Shown: positions 35,414 through 44,083, counted from the first letter of the stretch. The stretch is 52,188 nt of DNA from an uncultured Collinsella sp. (GCA_900549555.1 UROO01000002.1:1-52188); one strand, 5' to 3'. Numbers and translations are program-made. Notes: a model not told the origin generated them from the sequence alone.

Positions 35414-37439
35414 CGTCCAAGAAGCGTGCATCATGCGCATGCTTCTCGATGTACTCGCGGCGATAGCCGACCTCGGAACCCATGAGCTCGCGCACGGCGC
35501 GGTCCGCTACCACGGCGTCCTCGATCGACACGCGCTGCAGGATACGGGTCTTGGGGTCCATCGTCGTCGAGGCAAGCTGCTTAGGGTCCATCTCACCCAG
35601 GCCCTTGTAGCGCTGAACGGTATAGCCCTTGCGCTTCTTGGTGATCTTGCCATCCTTGGCCTTGCCGTCCTCGTCGTTGTCGTCGGGGTTCAGGCCCAGG
35701 CTCTGAATGGTGTCGCGCAGAATCTCGTCTTCGGGCTGGCGGCCGTTGGGATACACGTAGTGGATCTTGTTGCGCACCTTAATACCAAAGATGGGCGGGC
35801 AGGCAACATAGACATAGCCGGCATCGATCAGCGGGCGCATGTACTTGTAGAAGAACGTCAGCAGCAGGATGCGGATATGCGCACCGTCAACGTCTGCATC
35901 GGTCATGATGATGATCTTGTGGTAGCGCGCCTTGCTGATATCGAAGTCGCCGCCGTCGCCGGCGCTCGTCGTGACGCCGCAGCCGATCGCGGTGATCAGG
36001 GATTGGATGGTGTCGCTCGAGAACGCGCGGTGGTCACCCACGCGCTCGACGTTCAAAATCTTGCCGCGCAGGGGCAGAATCGCCTGGATGTCTCGGCGAC
36101 GGCCGTCCTTGGCCGAACCGCCTGCCGAGTCGCCCTCTACGATAAAGAGCTCGGTCAGCTCGGCATCGCGCACCGAGCAGTCGGCGAGCTTGCCGGGCAG
36201 CGACGCCGTCTCGAGCAGACTTTTGCGACGGGTCGCCTCGCGCGCCTTGCGGGCGGCGTTGCGGGCCTTGCAGGCCTGCTGGGCCTTCTTGACGATCTCG
36301 CGGGCGGGCTTGGGGTGCTCCTCCAGATAATCGGTCAGTCCATCGGCCACAATCTTGAGCGTGAGCGCGCGCATGTAGGAGCTGCCGAGCTTGGCCTTGG
36401 TCTGGCCCTCAAACTGCGGATCGGGCAGCTTGACCGAGATGACGGCCGAAAGGCCCTCGCGCACATCGTCGCCGCTCAGGTTGGCGTCCTTCTCCTTGAG
36501 CAGGTTCTGCTTGCGGGCGTAATCGTTGATCACGCGGGTGAGAGCGGTGCGGAAGCCCTCGAGATGCATGCCGCCCTCGGGGGTATAGATGTCGTTGGCA
36601 AACGACATGACGTTCTCGCCATAGCCGGCATTCCACTGCAGGGACACCTCGACCTCGCCCATCTTGGTCACGGGTGCATCCGGATCCGATTTACCCTCGA
36701 TATAGATGGGCTCCTTAAAGGCCTCGGGGACGTCTTTGCCGTCGTTGAGGAACTTAACGAAGTCGATGATGCCGCCCTCGTAGCAGAACTCCTCCACGTG
36801 GGGAGTCGCCTCGCGCTCGTCGGCCAGCACAATCTTTAGATTCTTATTGAGGAACGCCGTCTCTTGCAGACGATTGTGCAGCGTATCGAAATCGTAGACA
36901 CAGGTCTCGAAGATCTCGTCGTCGGGCCAGAAGCTGACGGTGGTACCCGTCGAATCCGAGGTGCCCACGACCTCCATCTTCTTGACGGTCTTGCCGCGCG
37001 AGAACTCCATCTCGTAGACGTTGCCATCACGGCGCACCTGCACGACCACGCGCTTGGACAACGCGTTGACGACGGAGATGCCCACGCCATGCAGGCCGCC
37101 CGAGACCTTGTAGGCCGAGTTATCGAACTTACCGCCGGCGTGCAGGATCGTCATAACGACCTCGAGCGTCGGGATCTTTTTGATGGGATGCTCGTCGACG
37201 GGGATGCCTCGCCCGTTGTCGACGACCGTGATGGAGTTGTCGGCGTGGACCGTCACCTGAATCTCGGTGCAGAAACCGGCCATGGCCTCGTCAACGGAGT
37301 TGTCAACGATCTCCCACACCAGGTGATGCAGGCCGCTGGCGCTCGTCGAGCCGATGTACATGCCCGGGCGCTTACGAACGGCCTCGAGACCTTCGAGAAT
37401 CTTAATCTCGCCGCCATCGTAATCGTTTTCGTTTGCCAC
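35409..37439 (-). CDS. gyrB: DNA gyrase subunit B
   Basis: ATPase subunit of gyrase, 676 residues. The GHKL ATPase has EIVDNSVDEAMAGFC, VDNGRGIPVD and the lid GGLHGVGISVVNALS; the TOPRIM domain has EGDSAGGSAKDGRRRDIQA, RGKILNVE and the metal-binding MTDADVDGAHIR. The C-terminal QRYKGLGEMDPKQL closes the family pattern. It begins with GTG after AAGGAGG. The unit recF-dciA upstream is closed by a terminator, so gyrB has its own promoter in the 37440-37488 gap. Confidence 0.97.
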   Translation of the reverse strand: MANENDYDGGEIKILEGLEAVRKRPGMYIGSTSASGLHHLVWEIVDNSVDEAMAGFCTEIQVTVHADNSITVVDNGRGIPVDEHPIKKIPTLEVVMTILHAGGKFDNSAYKVSGGLHGVGISVVNALSKRVVVQVRRDGNVYEMEFSRGKTVKKMEVVGTSDSTGTTVSFWPDDEIFETCVYDFDTLHNRLQETAFLNKNLKIVLADEREATPHVEEFCYEGGIIDFVKFLNDGKDVPEAFKEPIYIEGKSDPDAPVTKMGEVEVSLQWNAGYGENVMSFANDIYTPEGGMHLEGFRTALTRVINDYARKQNLLKEKDANLSGDDVREGLSAVISVKLPDPQFEGQTKAKLGSSYMRALTLKIVADGLTDYLEEHPKPAREIVKKAQQACKARNAARKAREATRRKSLLETASLPGKLADCSVRDAELTELFIVEGDSAGGSAKDGRRRDIQAILPLRGKILNVERVGDHRAFSSDTIQSLITAIGCGVTTSAGDGGDFDISKARYHKIIIMTDADVDGAHIRILLLTFFYKYMRPLIDAGYVYVACPPIFGIKVRNKIHYVYPNGRQPEDEILRDTIQSLGLNPDDNDEDGKAKDGKITKKRKGYTVQRYKGLGEMDPKQLASTTMDPKTRILQRVSIEDAVVADRAVRELMGSEVGYRREYIEKHAHDARFLDA

Positions 37440-37488
37440 ACGTCCTCCTTCAGCTAAGAAAATGTGTACAGCCTTACTAGTTTATCGT

Positions 37489-37517
37489 AAAAAAATACCC
37501 TCGGGGACGAGGGTATT
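37489..37517 (-). terminator. Terminator after dciA
   Basis: ATACCCTCG and CGAGGGTAT stem, short loop, then TTTTTTTACG on the minus strand, 28 bases past the dciA stop. Confidence 0.9.
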
Positions 37518-37544
37518 TGGCTCTACAAGGCCACCAGATGCGAT

Positions 37545-38108
37545 TTAAGGCTCTTTTTTGCTTTGCACGCCCTTGGCCCACTCGGCACTGGCTCTCATGG
37601 CATTCTCGAGGGCCTCGCGCAGTTTTTGATCTTCGATGGGCGCCACTTGGCGCTCGATCTCGCCGCGTTCGTCTTCACTGAGATCGGCATGCGGAGCCGG
37701 CGGGCGCTCGGTCACGGCCGGGCGCAGGCGCTCCTTGGCGGCCGGTGGCGTGTGACCGGGCGCGGTCGTTTTGAACACCAGGCCGTCCACATGCGCGCCG
37801 GCCCGCTCCATGCGCGCCCGGATGATCTCGCGCAGCAGCGTCATCTCCTGCGTCCACGAGTGCGAATCGAGATACACCAGCAGCTCATTGGACTCGGGCA
37901 GGTAGCGCAGGCCCGTCACGTGGCGTCCCTCGCGCGTGCCCGAGCACACCGCATTCCAGGCACGATAGACCGCACGAGATTCCTCCGCAGCCTCCATTTG
38001 CGCGCGGCGTTCAGGTGTCGCGGCCGCCAGGATGCGCTGACGCTCGGTATCCAAAAAGCCGCCAAGGGCAACCGTTCCGTTCTCGCGCTCGTAATTAGCA
38101 CGTCTCAC
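37545..38108 (-). CDS. dciA: DciA (DUF721) family protein, probable DnaB helicase loader
   Basis: A 187-residue protein with the DUF721/DciA core at about residues 45-115: YRAWNAVCSG then HVTGLRYLPESNELLVYLDSHSWTQEMTLLREIIRARMER, the typical short KH-like fold with the strand-Asp-Ser-Trp-helix motif. DciA is regarded as the widespread bacterial loader of DnaB where DnaC/DnaI is missing. The C-terminal part is charged and Pro/Glu-rich. It starts with GTG, overlapping recF by 14 bases, in the recF-DUF721-gyrB order common in actinobacteria. No DnaC/DnaI gene occurs in the window. Confidence 0.85.
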   Translation of the reverse strand: MRRANYERENGTVALGGFLDTERQRILAAATPERRAQMEAAEESRAVYRAWNAVCSGTREGRHVTGLRYLPESNELLVYLDSHSWTQEMTLLREIIRARMERAGAHVDGLVFKTTAPGHTPPAAKERLRPAVTERPPAPHADLSEDERGEIERQVAPIEDQKLREALENAMRASAEWAKGVQSKKEP

Positions 38109-39201
38109 CCATGCTCACCACCTTGGCTCGATTAAGCAGGTCATCGGTAAAGTACCCCAGGTTGGTGGTGGTTATGACTGTCTGGATATCATCACCGATC
38201 AGCTGCAGAAAAGCGCCCCGGCGCCCGGCATCGAGCTCGCTCATCACGTCGTCCAACAGCAGCAGCGGCGCTGTGCCCAGGATATCGCGCGCCACGGCCA
38301 CTTCTGCCACCTTCCAAGCCAGCACCAGCGTACGCTGCTGCCCTTGGCTGGCAAACGAACGGGCAGATCGACCCGCAACGGTAAACTCAATCTCGTCGCG
38401 ATGCGGACCCATGAGCGTCACGCCGCGGCGCATTTCCTCGTCGGCACGCTCATCGAGGGCCGCGAGCATATGCTCGTACGCCCAGTCCTTAAGTTCCTCG
38501 CGCCCTTCGGCTTGAGGCAAATCCCCCAGCGTGGACACATAGGACACGCCCGCGTCCTCACCGGACGCCACCTGCCCGTACGCGGCGCGCACATGGCCCG
38601 CCAGCCGGTCGAGCAGGGCTAAACGATGCACGAGCAGGGCGGACCCGGCGCGGGCGATGGAGTCATTCCATGCGCCAAGCATCTCGCGGCAGCACCAGGC
38701 CTCCTTGAGCAGGGCGTTGCGCTGCGCCACGCAACGCCCGTAGGTGCTCACCAGGTCGGCGTAACGGGCGCTCAGCTGAACGCCAAAGTCGTCGAGGGCG
38801 GCACGACGCACGCTGGCACCGCGCTTGACCATATCCAGATGATCGGGGCAAAACAGCACGCTCGGCATAACCCCGCGCACGCCGGCAGCCGAGCACCTCT
38901 TGCCGTTACGGCTAAACGAGCGCTTGCCGTCCTCAACGCCCAGCCCCATATCGAGCACGCGACCATCGCCCTCGAGCCTCAACTCGAGCTTGCACGAGCC
39001 CGTGCCGTCGTGCACGAGCTCGCCTGCGGTGGGATGCCTAAACGAGGCACCGCTCGTCAAAAGCTGCAGTGCCTCTATGAGGTTGGTCTTTCCCGCCGCG
39101 TTGGGCCCCGCAAGCACCGTCACGCCCTCGTCCAGGTCAAGACGGTAGCTATCGAAGCTGCGGTAGCGCGCGACGGAAAGGCTGCGGGCAAACATGGTCA
39201 T
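38095..39201 (-). CDS. recF: DNA replication/repair protein RecF
   Basis: A 368-residue SMC-like ATPase that helps load RecA at gaps. Walker A VLAGPNAAGKTNLIEAL is near residue 35, the signature region FASQGQQRTLVLAWKVAE near 285, and Walker B PLLLLDDVMSELD near 320. The N-terminal RYRSFDSYRLDLDEGV is typical. No ribosome binding site is evident; the start lies 9 bases after the dnaN stop, suggesting translation coupled to dnaN. Confidence 0.95.
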   Translation of the reverse strand: MTMFARSLSVARYRSFDSYRLDLDEGVTVLAGPNAAGKTNLIEALQLLTSGASFRHPTAGELVHDGTGSCKLELRLEGDGRVLDMGLGVEDGKRSFSRNGKRCSAAGVRGVMPSVLFCPDHLDMVKRGASVRRAALDDFGVQLSARYADLVSTYGRCVAQRNALLKEAWCCREMLGAWNDSIARAGSALLVHRLALLDRLAGHVRAAYGQVASGEDAGVSYVSTLGDLPQAEGREELKDWAYEHMLAALDERADEEMRRGVTLMGPHRDEIEFTVAGRSARSFASQGQQRTLVLAWKVAEVAVARDILGTAPLLLLDDVMSELDAGRRGAFLQLIGDDIQTVITTTNLGYFTDDLLNRAKVVSMGETC

Positions 39202-39210
39202 GGCGCAGCG

Positions 39211-40314
39211 CTAGATGCGAACCGGCATGACCAGGTACAGGTAGTTGATCTTGTCGTAGGACTTAAAGATACCCGCCTGCGAGTAGCTCTTGAGCTCCAG
39301 CGTGATCTCCTTCTCCTTGGACAGGGCATTGAGGCAGCCAAAGATGTAGCGGTAGTTAAAGGCGATGGTGCCCGACTCGCCCTCGGCCTCGACATCGATC
39401 GTCTCCTGCGCCAGATCCTGATCATTGGAGATGGAGGACAGGCCCATCTGACCGTTCTCGACATCGATCTCGAACTTGACGGCGGGGTTCGCGCTCGCGA
39501 TGACCGCCACGCGCTTGAGGGCGGCATTAAAAGCCGCCACGTCGATCTTGACGCTCGTCACGCACGAATCGGGGATGAGCTGCTTGTAGTTGGGGTACAC
39601 GCCTTCGATACGGCGCGACACATAGGTGGTGTTGCCGGCCTCAAAGACAACCTGGGTGTCGGTGGCGCCGATCATGATGGTCGCCTGGCTGGCCATGATG
39701 CTCAGGGCGTCGTTGAATGCGTCGGCCGGAACGTTGAGCTCAAAGGATCCCTCGAGCGTCGAGGTCTCGACCTGGGTGTCGCACACGGCAAGGCGGAAGG
39801 AGTCGGTTGCCACCAGGCGCACGGTGTTGTTCTCGACCTTCATGTGCACGCCTCCCAGAATGGGGCGGGCCTTATCGGTCGAAGTGACGCGCCATACGCG
39901 GCCGACCATCTCGGACAGGATGTCGGTCGGGAGCTCCACCGCGCTCTCGATAGCATAGGCAGGGAACTCGGGGAAATCGTTGGCGTCGAGCGTGTTGAGG
40001 CGGAAGGAACTCTTCTCGCATCCGATCAGCACCTGGCGCTCCGAGAGCTCAAAGGTAACCGGGGCGTCGGGAAGGGTCTTCGTAATGTTCGAGAGCATCT
40101 TGCAGGGAATCACCATCTCGCCCTCTTCTTCGACATGCGCGGCAATGCGATGACGAATCGAGATGGTGTAGTTTGAAGTTTGGAATTCCAAGATGCCGTC
40201 CTGCGCCTTAACGAGCACGCCCGACAGGATGGGAAGGGTAGATGCCGAAGCGACGCCTTTCATAACGACGCCGATGGCTTGCGTGAGCGAGCTTTGGCTG
40301 ACGGTGAACTTCAT
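39211..40314 (-). CDS. dnaN: DNA polymerase III beta subunit (sliding clamp)
   Basis: Ring-shaped processivity clamp, 367 residues. Three repeated clamp domains are recognisable: MKFTVSQSSLTQAI at the start, VGRVWRVTSTDKARPILGGVHMKVENN in the second, and the C-terminal KINYLYLVMPVRI that ends in the usual MP-x-R. AAAGG lies before the ATG. It is separated from dnaA by 238 bases containing DnaA-box-like words, and is followed closely by recF and dciA. Confidence 0.96.
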   Translation of the reverse strand: MKFTVSQSSLTQAIGVVMKGVASASTLPILSGVLVKAQDGILEFQTSNYTISIRHRIAAHVEEEGEMVIPCKMLSNITKTLPDAPVTFELSERQVLIGCEKSSFRLNTLDANDFPEFPAYAIESAVELPTDILSEMVGRVWRVTSTDKARPILGGVHMKVENNTVRLVATDSFRLAVCDTQVETSTLEGSFELNVPADAFNDALSIMASQATIMIGATDTQVVFEAGNTTYVSRRIEGVYPNYKQLIPDSCVTSVKIDVAAFNAALKRVAVIASANPAVKFEIDVENGQMGLSSISNDQDLAQETIDVEAEGESGTIAFNYRYIFGCLNALSKEKEITLELKSYSQAGIFKSYDKINYLYLVMPVRI

Positions 40315-40446
40315 CTTTTAATACCTTTCTATAGATATAAATATCTTAATAATAGTAATAGCACTGACGAAACTGTTGATTACTCCCAAAAGCGCTGGTC
40401 AACCCCAAAAAGAGAATCGACAGCAACCTGTGCGCAACCGACCGTG

Positions 40447-40537
40447 TTTTCCACGTTCAAAACCTGCGGAAAACTTTTCATCGCCTTGGGGTGAGTTTTA
40501 GACATGTTATGCCCGGCGTTTCGACAAGTTTTCAACA
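40447..40537. promoter_or_regulatory. DnaA-box-like cluster between dnaA and dnaN (dnaN-side part of oriC)
   Basis: Words close to TTTTCAACA: TTTTCCACG at 40447-40455, GTTTCGACA at 40518-40526 and TTTTCAACA at 40529-40537. The canonical TTATCCACA is not found. The paired arrangement TTTCGACAAGTTTTCAACA resembles the cluster at 43.67 kb. The same gap should also hold the dnaN promoter. Confidence 0.6.
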
Positions 40538-40552
40538 GGTGTCTCTATTTCC

Positions 40553-42259
40553 CTACGAGCGCAGTGTAATTTTATCTCGCAGCGATTTGAGATCTTCGGT
40601 TACGGTGCGGTCTTCCTGAATCATCTTCTGAACCTTTTTATAGCTTGTGCTGACGGTTGAGTGGTTGCGGTTGCCAAACTCCGCGCCCACCGCCGTAGTC
40701 GTCATCTCGCACATCTCGATGGCCAGATAGATGGCGATGTGGCGGGCTTTGGCAATGTTGGCGTTGCGGCGCGGGCCGATGAGCTCCTCGTGCGTCACGC
40801 CATATTGCTCCTCGATGACAGACTGGACCGTCTGCACGTTGATCTTCTTGGCCGACGTATCGAAGTATTGGCTTGCGATGGCGTCGATGTCGTCGAAGCT
40901 GAGCTCGCTGCCCTCGCGCTCGCGGTCTCCGGCCTCGCCGGCACAGCGTTCGCAGAAGCTCTCGAGTTCGCGAATGTTGGTCCCCGACACCTCCGCCATG
41001 TGCTTAAAGTGCTCGTCGGTCAGATGCCCGCCATCGCCACCGTAGGCCGCCAACAGCGAGTCGTCACCCGCCTCGGGTGCGGCGGCTATCGTGTTCTCGT
41101 AGTAGCGCTGCAAGATCTTGTATTTCATCTCGTAGCTGGGCTCTGCTACCAAACAGAGCATGCCGGCGTTAAAGCGGCTGGTCAGGCGCTCGTCCATGCT
41201 CAGGTCTTTGGGAGCGCGGTCGGCTGCGATGACGACTTTTTTGTTGTTGCGGATAAACTCGTCCATGAGCTGGAAGAAGTAGTCCACGCTCGCGCGCTTG
41301 CCAATGATGTTTTGAATGTCGTCAATAATGAGCACGTCCACGCCGTGGTATGCCTGCATGATGGGGGCGTTGCTCTTCTTTTGGCGGTCGAACTCCGTCA
41401 TCAGGTCATCGAGGTACGCCTGTGAGTTGGCGTACTTTACCTTGATCTCGGGCGACTTTTCGGCGAGTTCGTTTTTGATGGCGAGCAGTAGATGGGTCTT
41501 GCCCAGCCCCGATTTGCCATAGATGAACAGGGATGTGCATGTGCCGCGTTCGTCCGCGAGCGCGGCAAACTTGAGGGCTGAGCGATAGGCATGGCTGTTT
41601 TCGGGGCCGTAGACAAAGTTTTCGAAGGTGAATTTCGAGTTGGCCGCGAGCGGCGCGCCATCGGTGTTCTGCTCGATCGGTGCCGCAGCTGCGGGGACGC
41701 TCGTGGTCGATGTGGAGGCTGGTTTTGCACTCTTTGCAGGCGCCCCGCCTTTCATCTGGTTCATCATGCGGCGGAAATCGTCGGCCGAAAGCGTGTTTTT
41801 GATTGCGATGCCCGAATCCTCGACCGGTGTTGCGTCGTGCGCGATAGGCATGTGTGTGGCAGCGGACATGGGGGCTGCCGGCGTCGAGACGGCGGACATG
41901 GTTTCACGGGAAACATCGCCGATTTGATGCTCGGGAGCCGACACTGTGGTGGTAGCTGGTACCGCCGGGGGGACGACGGGTGCCGCGGGTGCGGCGTTAT
42001 CTGCCGCGGAGCCCTGTGGTGCCACGATGTTGAGCGCAATCGGTGCAAAGGCGATCTCTTCCAGGTACGCCTCGATGGTCGGCTGATGCTTTTTGAGCTG
42101 AGCGATGGCAAATCGTGAGGGGGCCTCAATCGTCAAGGTGTCCTCGGTCAGGCTCACGGCGCGCGATTGCCCCAGCATGTTGATGAGGCGCGCATCTTGG
42201 CCGTCGCGCTGGCAAAAGGCGATGGCATCCCCCAGGATGATGCTTGCTTCCTCGTCCAC
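40553..42259 (-). CDS. dnaA: Chromosomal replication initiator DnaA
   Basis: A 568-residue initiator. Domain I spans about residues 1-80; an unusually long Ala/Pro/Thr-rich domain II runs to about 215. The AAA+ domain has FIYGKSGLGKTHLLLAI (Walker A) and VLIIDDIQNIIG (Walker B). Domain IV has the basic helix IAKARHIAIYLAIEM and the box-recognition motif AEFGNRNHSTV, where most DnaA proteins have GGRDHTTV, so Asp is replaced by Asn and Thr by Ser. Start is GTG after GGGAGA. It lies 15 bases after the GHKL ATPase gene. A parS-like site falls within domain II codons. Confidence 0.94.
   Translation of the reverse strand: MDEEASIILGDAIAFCQRDGQDARLINMLGQSRAVSLTEDTLTIEAPSRFAIAQLKKHQPTIEAYLEEIAFAPIALNIVAPQGSAADNAAPAAPVVPPAVPATTTVSAPEHQIGDVSRETMSAVSTPAAPMSAATHMPIAHDATPVEDSGIAIKNTLSADDFRRMMNQMKGGAPAKSAKPASTSTTSVPAAAAPIEQNTDGAPLAANSKFTFENFVYGPENSHAYRSALKFAALADERGTCTSLFIYGKSGLGKTHLLLAIKNELAEKSPEIKVKYANSQAYLDDLMTEFDRQKKSNAPIMQAYHGVDVLIIDDIQNIIGKRASVDYFFQLMDEFIRNNKKVVIAADRAPKDLSMDERLTSRFNAGMLCLVAEPSYEMKYKILQRYYENTIAAAPEAGDDSLLAAYGGDGGHLTDEHFKHMAEVSGTNIRELESFCERCAGEAGDREREGSELSFDDIDAIASQYFDTSAKKINVQTVQSVIEEQYGVTHEELIGPRRNANIAKARHIAIYLAIEMCEMTTTAVGAEFGNRNHSTVSTSYKKVQKMIQEDRTVTEDLKSLRDKITLRS
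41900..41915. promoter_or_regulatory. Degenerate parS-like site inside dnaA
   Basis: GGTTTCACGGGAAACA differs from the parS consensus TGTTTCACGTGAAACA at two positions. In the dnaA frame it encodes DVSRET, a peptide typical of parS sites embedded in genes. Location 5 kb from the perfect sites suits ParB spreading. Confidence 0.5.
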
Positions 42260-42274
42260 TGTTTCTCCCGTCCC

Positions 42275-43603
42275 TTAAGCCTGAGCCCGCACGCGCGCGC
42301 TTCCAATTTCGGTCAGATGGTATTTCTGCCCATGTTTGACCACCAAGCCCGCCTGTGCCAAATCGTTGAGCGTGCGCGACCAGGTGGGTGCGGAGTTTCC
42401 AAACGCCCGCGCCAAGTCCGTCGCACCGCACTCTTGATGTTGGGCCAGATACCCTAATGCAGCGTTGCCGCGTTCGCTTACAAACACGTCCGACTGCGGT
42501 TGTGCGTATTGATTCGCCGCATTAGGATACATCATTTGAGCTGCTGGTTGTTGAGAACTCTGCATAGGTGGCATCTGCTGTTGAAAACTTTGCGGCCACT
42601 GTTGGTAAGGCTGTGGCGGCATCTGCTGAGTCCAGGGGTTGGGGTTTCCCTGCGGCATCTGCTGATACGGCTGCTGGTACGGCTGAGGATACTGCTGTGG
42701 ATACGGCTGGGCATACCCCTGCTGCGGCATATATTGGGGAGGATACCCTTGTGGGTACGGTTGGTAACCCATTTGCGCGACGTTTGGCATGGCCGCCGTC
42801 TGCTGCACGGCGCCTGTGTCCGGATCTGCCGAGCCTATGGTTTCCGGCATGTTTTGCGCCGCGTGGCCCCCCAGCGGTGTCTGGGGATCTTGCGCGGGAA
42901 AAGCTCCAGGCTGCTGCATACGCGCCACGGGCTGCTGTGTAAACGTGCTGGGTAGGGCGTATGCCGGTTGCTCCGTCTCGGGGCGCACGGCGGCCCCTCG
43001 CCCTCCGGCACGCTCAATTTCCTGCACGCGCTTGGGGTTCAGGCTTACCGTGACCACGGTCCCGTTGCCCATGTTGTCCTCGATGGATACGGCGCCGCCG
43101 GCGTTTTCCAAGTACTCCTGAACCATGGGAAACCCTGCTCCGGTTCCGCGGATGTATCGCTTCATGTTGCTGTTTGCGCTGGTAACGCCAAAGTCGAAGG
43201 CGCGCTCCTTGTCGTCAATTCCCGGTCCCTGATCTGCGAATCGGATAGTGTCGCCGCCGTCCAGGATCGAGATGATGGGCTCTGCAAAGTGGGCGTGGAT
43301 AAAGTTTTCGACAATCTCGCGGATAACCATGAGCGAGATGTGCCCGCCCTGCTCTTTCATGCACTGGTAGACGGTGTTGGTTGTCTCTTCCAGATAGGTG
43401 CGCACGTCCTTCGGTTCGATGACGATGACGCGCGGCGTCGACAGCATGTCGTCATAGACTGCGATGCGTGCGGCATACATGGCACCCTGCGCTTTCGCAT
43501 CGGTTTGCTCTTCCTCGCCACGCTTTTCGCGCACGCCGGTGATGTGCTCGTTGTCGGGTGCCGGGTCTCCGGAATCGACCATGGTGTAAAAGTCGTCAGA
43601 CAT
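42275..43603 (-). CDS. GHKL ATPase with Q/P-rich linker and C-terminal winged helix, upstream of dnaA
   Basis: A 442-residue protein of unusual design. Residues about 55-190 are a GHKL (HATPase_c) ATP-binding domain: N box REIVENFIHAHF (Asn100), G1 box FADQGPGI (Asp124), G2 box RGTGAGFPMVQEYLENAGG. No histidine-phosphotransfer helix or sensor precedes it, so it resembles an anti-sigma-type kinase/ATPase rather than a full sensor kinase. Residues about 260-375 are a low-complexity Gln/Pro/Tyr/Met region with PQ-Y repeats. Residues about 385-440 look like a MarR-type winged helix (ATDLARAFGNSAPTWSRTLNDLAQAGLV). It ends 15 bases before dnaA and starts at the oriC region; co-transcription with dnaA is likely. 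Function unknown. Confidence 0.75.
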   Translation of the reverse strand: MSDDFYTMVDSGDPAPDNEHITGVREKRGEEEQTDAKAQGAMYAARIAVYDDMLSTPRVIVIEPKDVRTYLEETTNTVYQCMKEQGGHISLMVIREIVENFIHAHFAEPIISILDGGDTIRFADQGPGIDDKERAFDFGVTSANSNMKRYIRGTGAGFPMVQEYLENAGGAVSIEDNMGNGTVVTVSLNPKRVQEIERAGGRGAAVRPETEQPAYALPSTFTQQPVARMQQPGAFPAQDPQTPLGGHAAQNMPETIGSADPDTGAVQQTAAMPNVAQMGYQPYPQGYPPQYMPQQGYAQPYPQQYPQPYQQPYQQMPQGNPNPWTQQMPPQPYQQWPQSFQQQMPPMQSSQQPAAQMMYPNAANQYAQPQSDVFVSERGNAALGYLAQHQECGATDLARAFGNSAPTWSRTLNDLAQAGLVVKHGQKYHLTEIGSARVRAQA

Positions 43604-43665
43604 GCCGCTCGCAATCTTTCAAAAGGTTTCGAACAAATAGTAGCTCACCGTGCAATGTTTCTCAT

Positions 43666-43749
43666 CTTTCGACAACTTTTCAAAACCTGTTGAAAACTTT
43701 GGAAAACAGGCGAAAAGTTCTCAACATTGCCAACATGACCTGTCGAAAA
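43666..43749. promoter_or_regulatory. oriC, DnaA-box-like cluster between the GHKL gene and rpmH
   Basis: Dense 9-mers of the type TTTTC(A/G)ACA: CTTTCGACA at 43666-43674, TTTTCAAAA at 43677-43685, TGTTGAAAA (minus) at 43688-43696, TTCTCAACA at 43718-43726 and TGTCGAAAA (minus) at 43741-43749. The interval 43604-43948 separates minus-strand dnaA-side genes from plus-strand rpmH-side genes, and an AT-richer stretch at about 43830-43880 could be the unwinding site. Canonical TTATCCACA is absent. Confidence 0.72.
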
Positions 43750-43846
43750 CTCGATGAAATATCGTGAAAAGTTGTAATGCGGCGCAAATTTCGGTTGAGC
43801 TTATGGCGGAACCGTGTGAACTACGCAACCTTTTACCTTTGATTTC

Positions 43847-43876
43847 TTGACATTTGAACATTGATTTCCCTACAAT
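43847..43876 (+). promoter_or_regulatory. rpmH promoter
   Basis: TTGACA (43847-43852) and TACAAT (43871-43876) at 18-base spacing, about 70 bases before the rpmH start. Confidence 0.85.
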
Positions 43877-43948
43877 CTTCAAGCTCACGTGTCTATATCT
43901 GCGTCCGCGCTCCCGCGGACACTCGAAATGCAGCAGGAGGAACTTAAG

Positions 43949-44083
43949 ATGAAGCGTACGTATCAGCCTAATAAGCGTAAGCGTGCCAAGACCCATGGCT
44001 TCCGTGCCCGTATGGCCACCAAGGGTGGTCGTGCCGTGCTCGCCCGTCGCCGCGCCAAGGGCCGCAAGCGTCTCACTGTCTAG
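43949..44083 (+). CDS. rpmH: 50S ribosomal protein L34
   Basis: A 44-residue, very basic ribosomal protein (KRTYQPNKRKRAKTHGFRARM, GRAVLARRRAKGRKRLTV). The ATG follows AGGAGGAA; an in-frame codon at 43889 lies in the leader. rpmH next to oriC is a common bacterial arrangement. First gene of the rpmH-rnpA-yidD-yidC unit. Confidence 0.97.
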   Translation: MKRTYQPNKRKRAKTHGFRARMATKGGRAVLARRRAKGRKRLTV

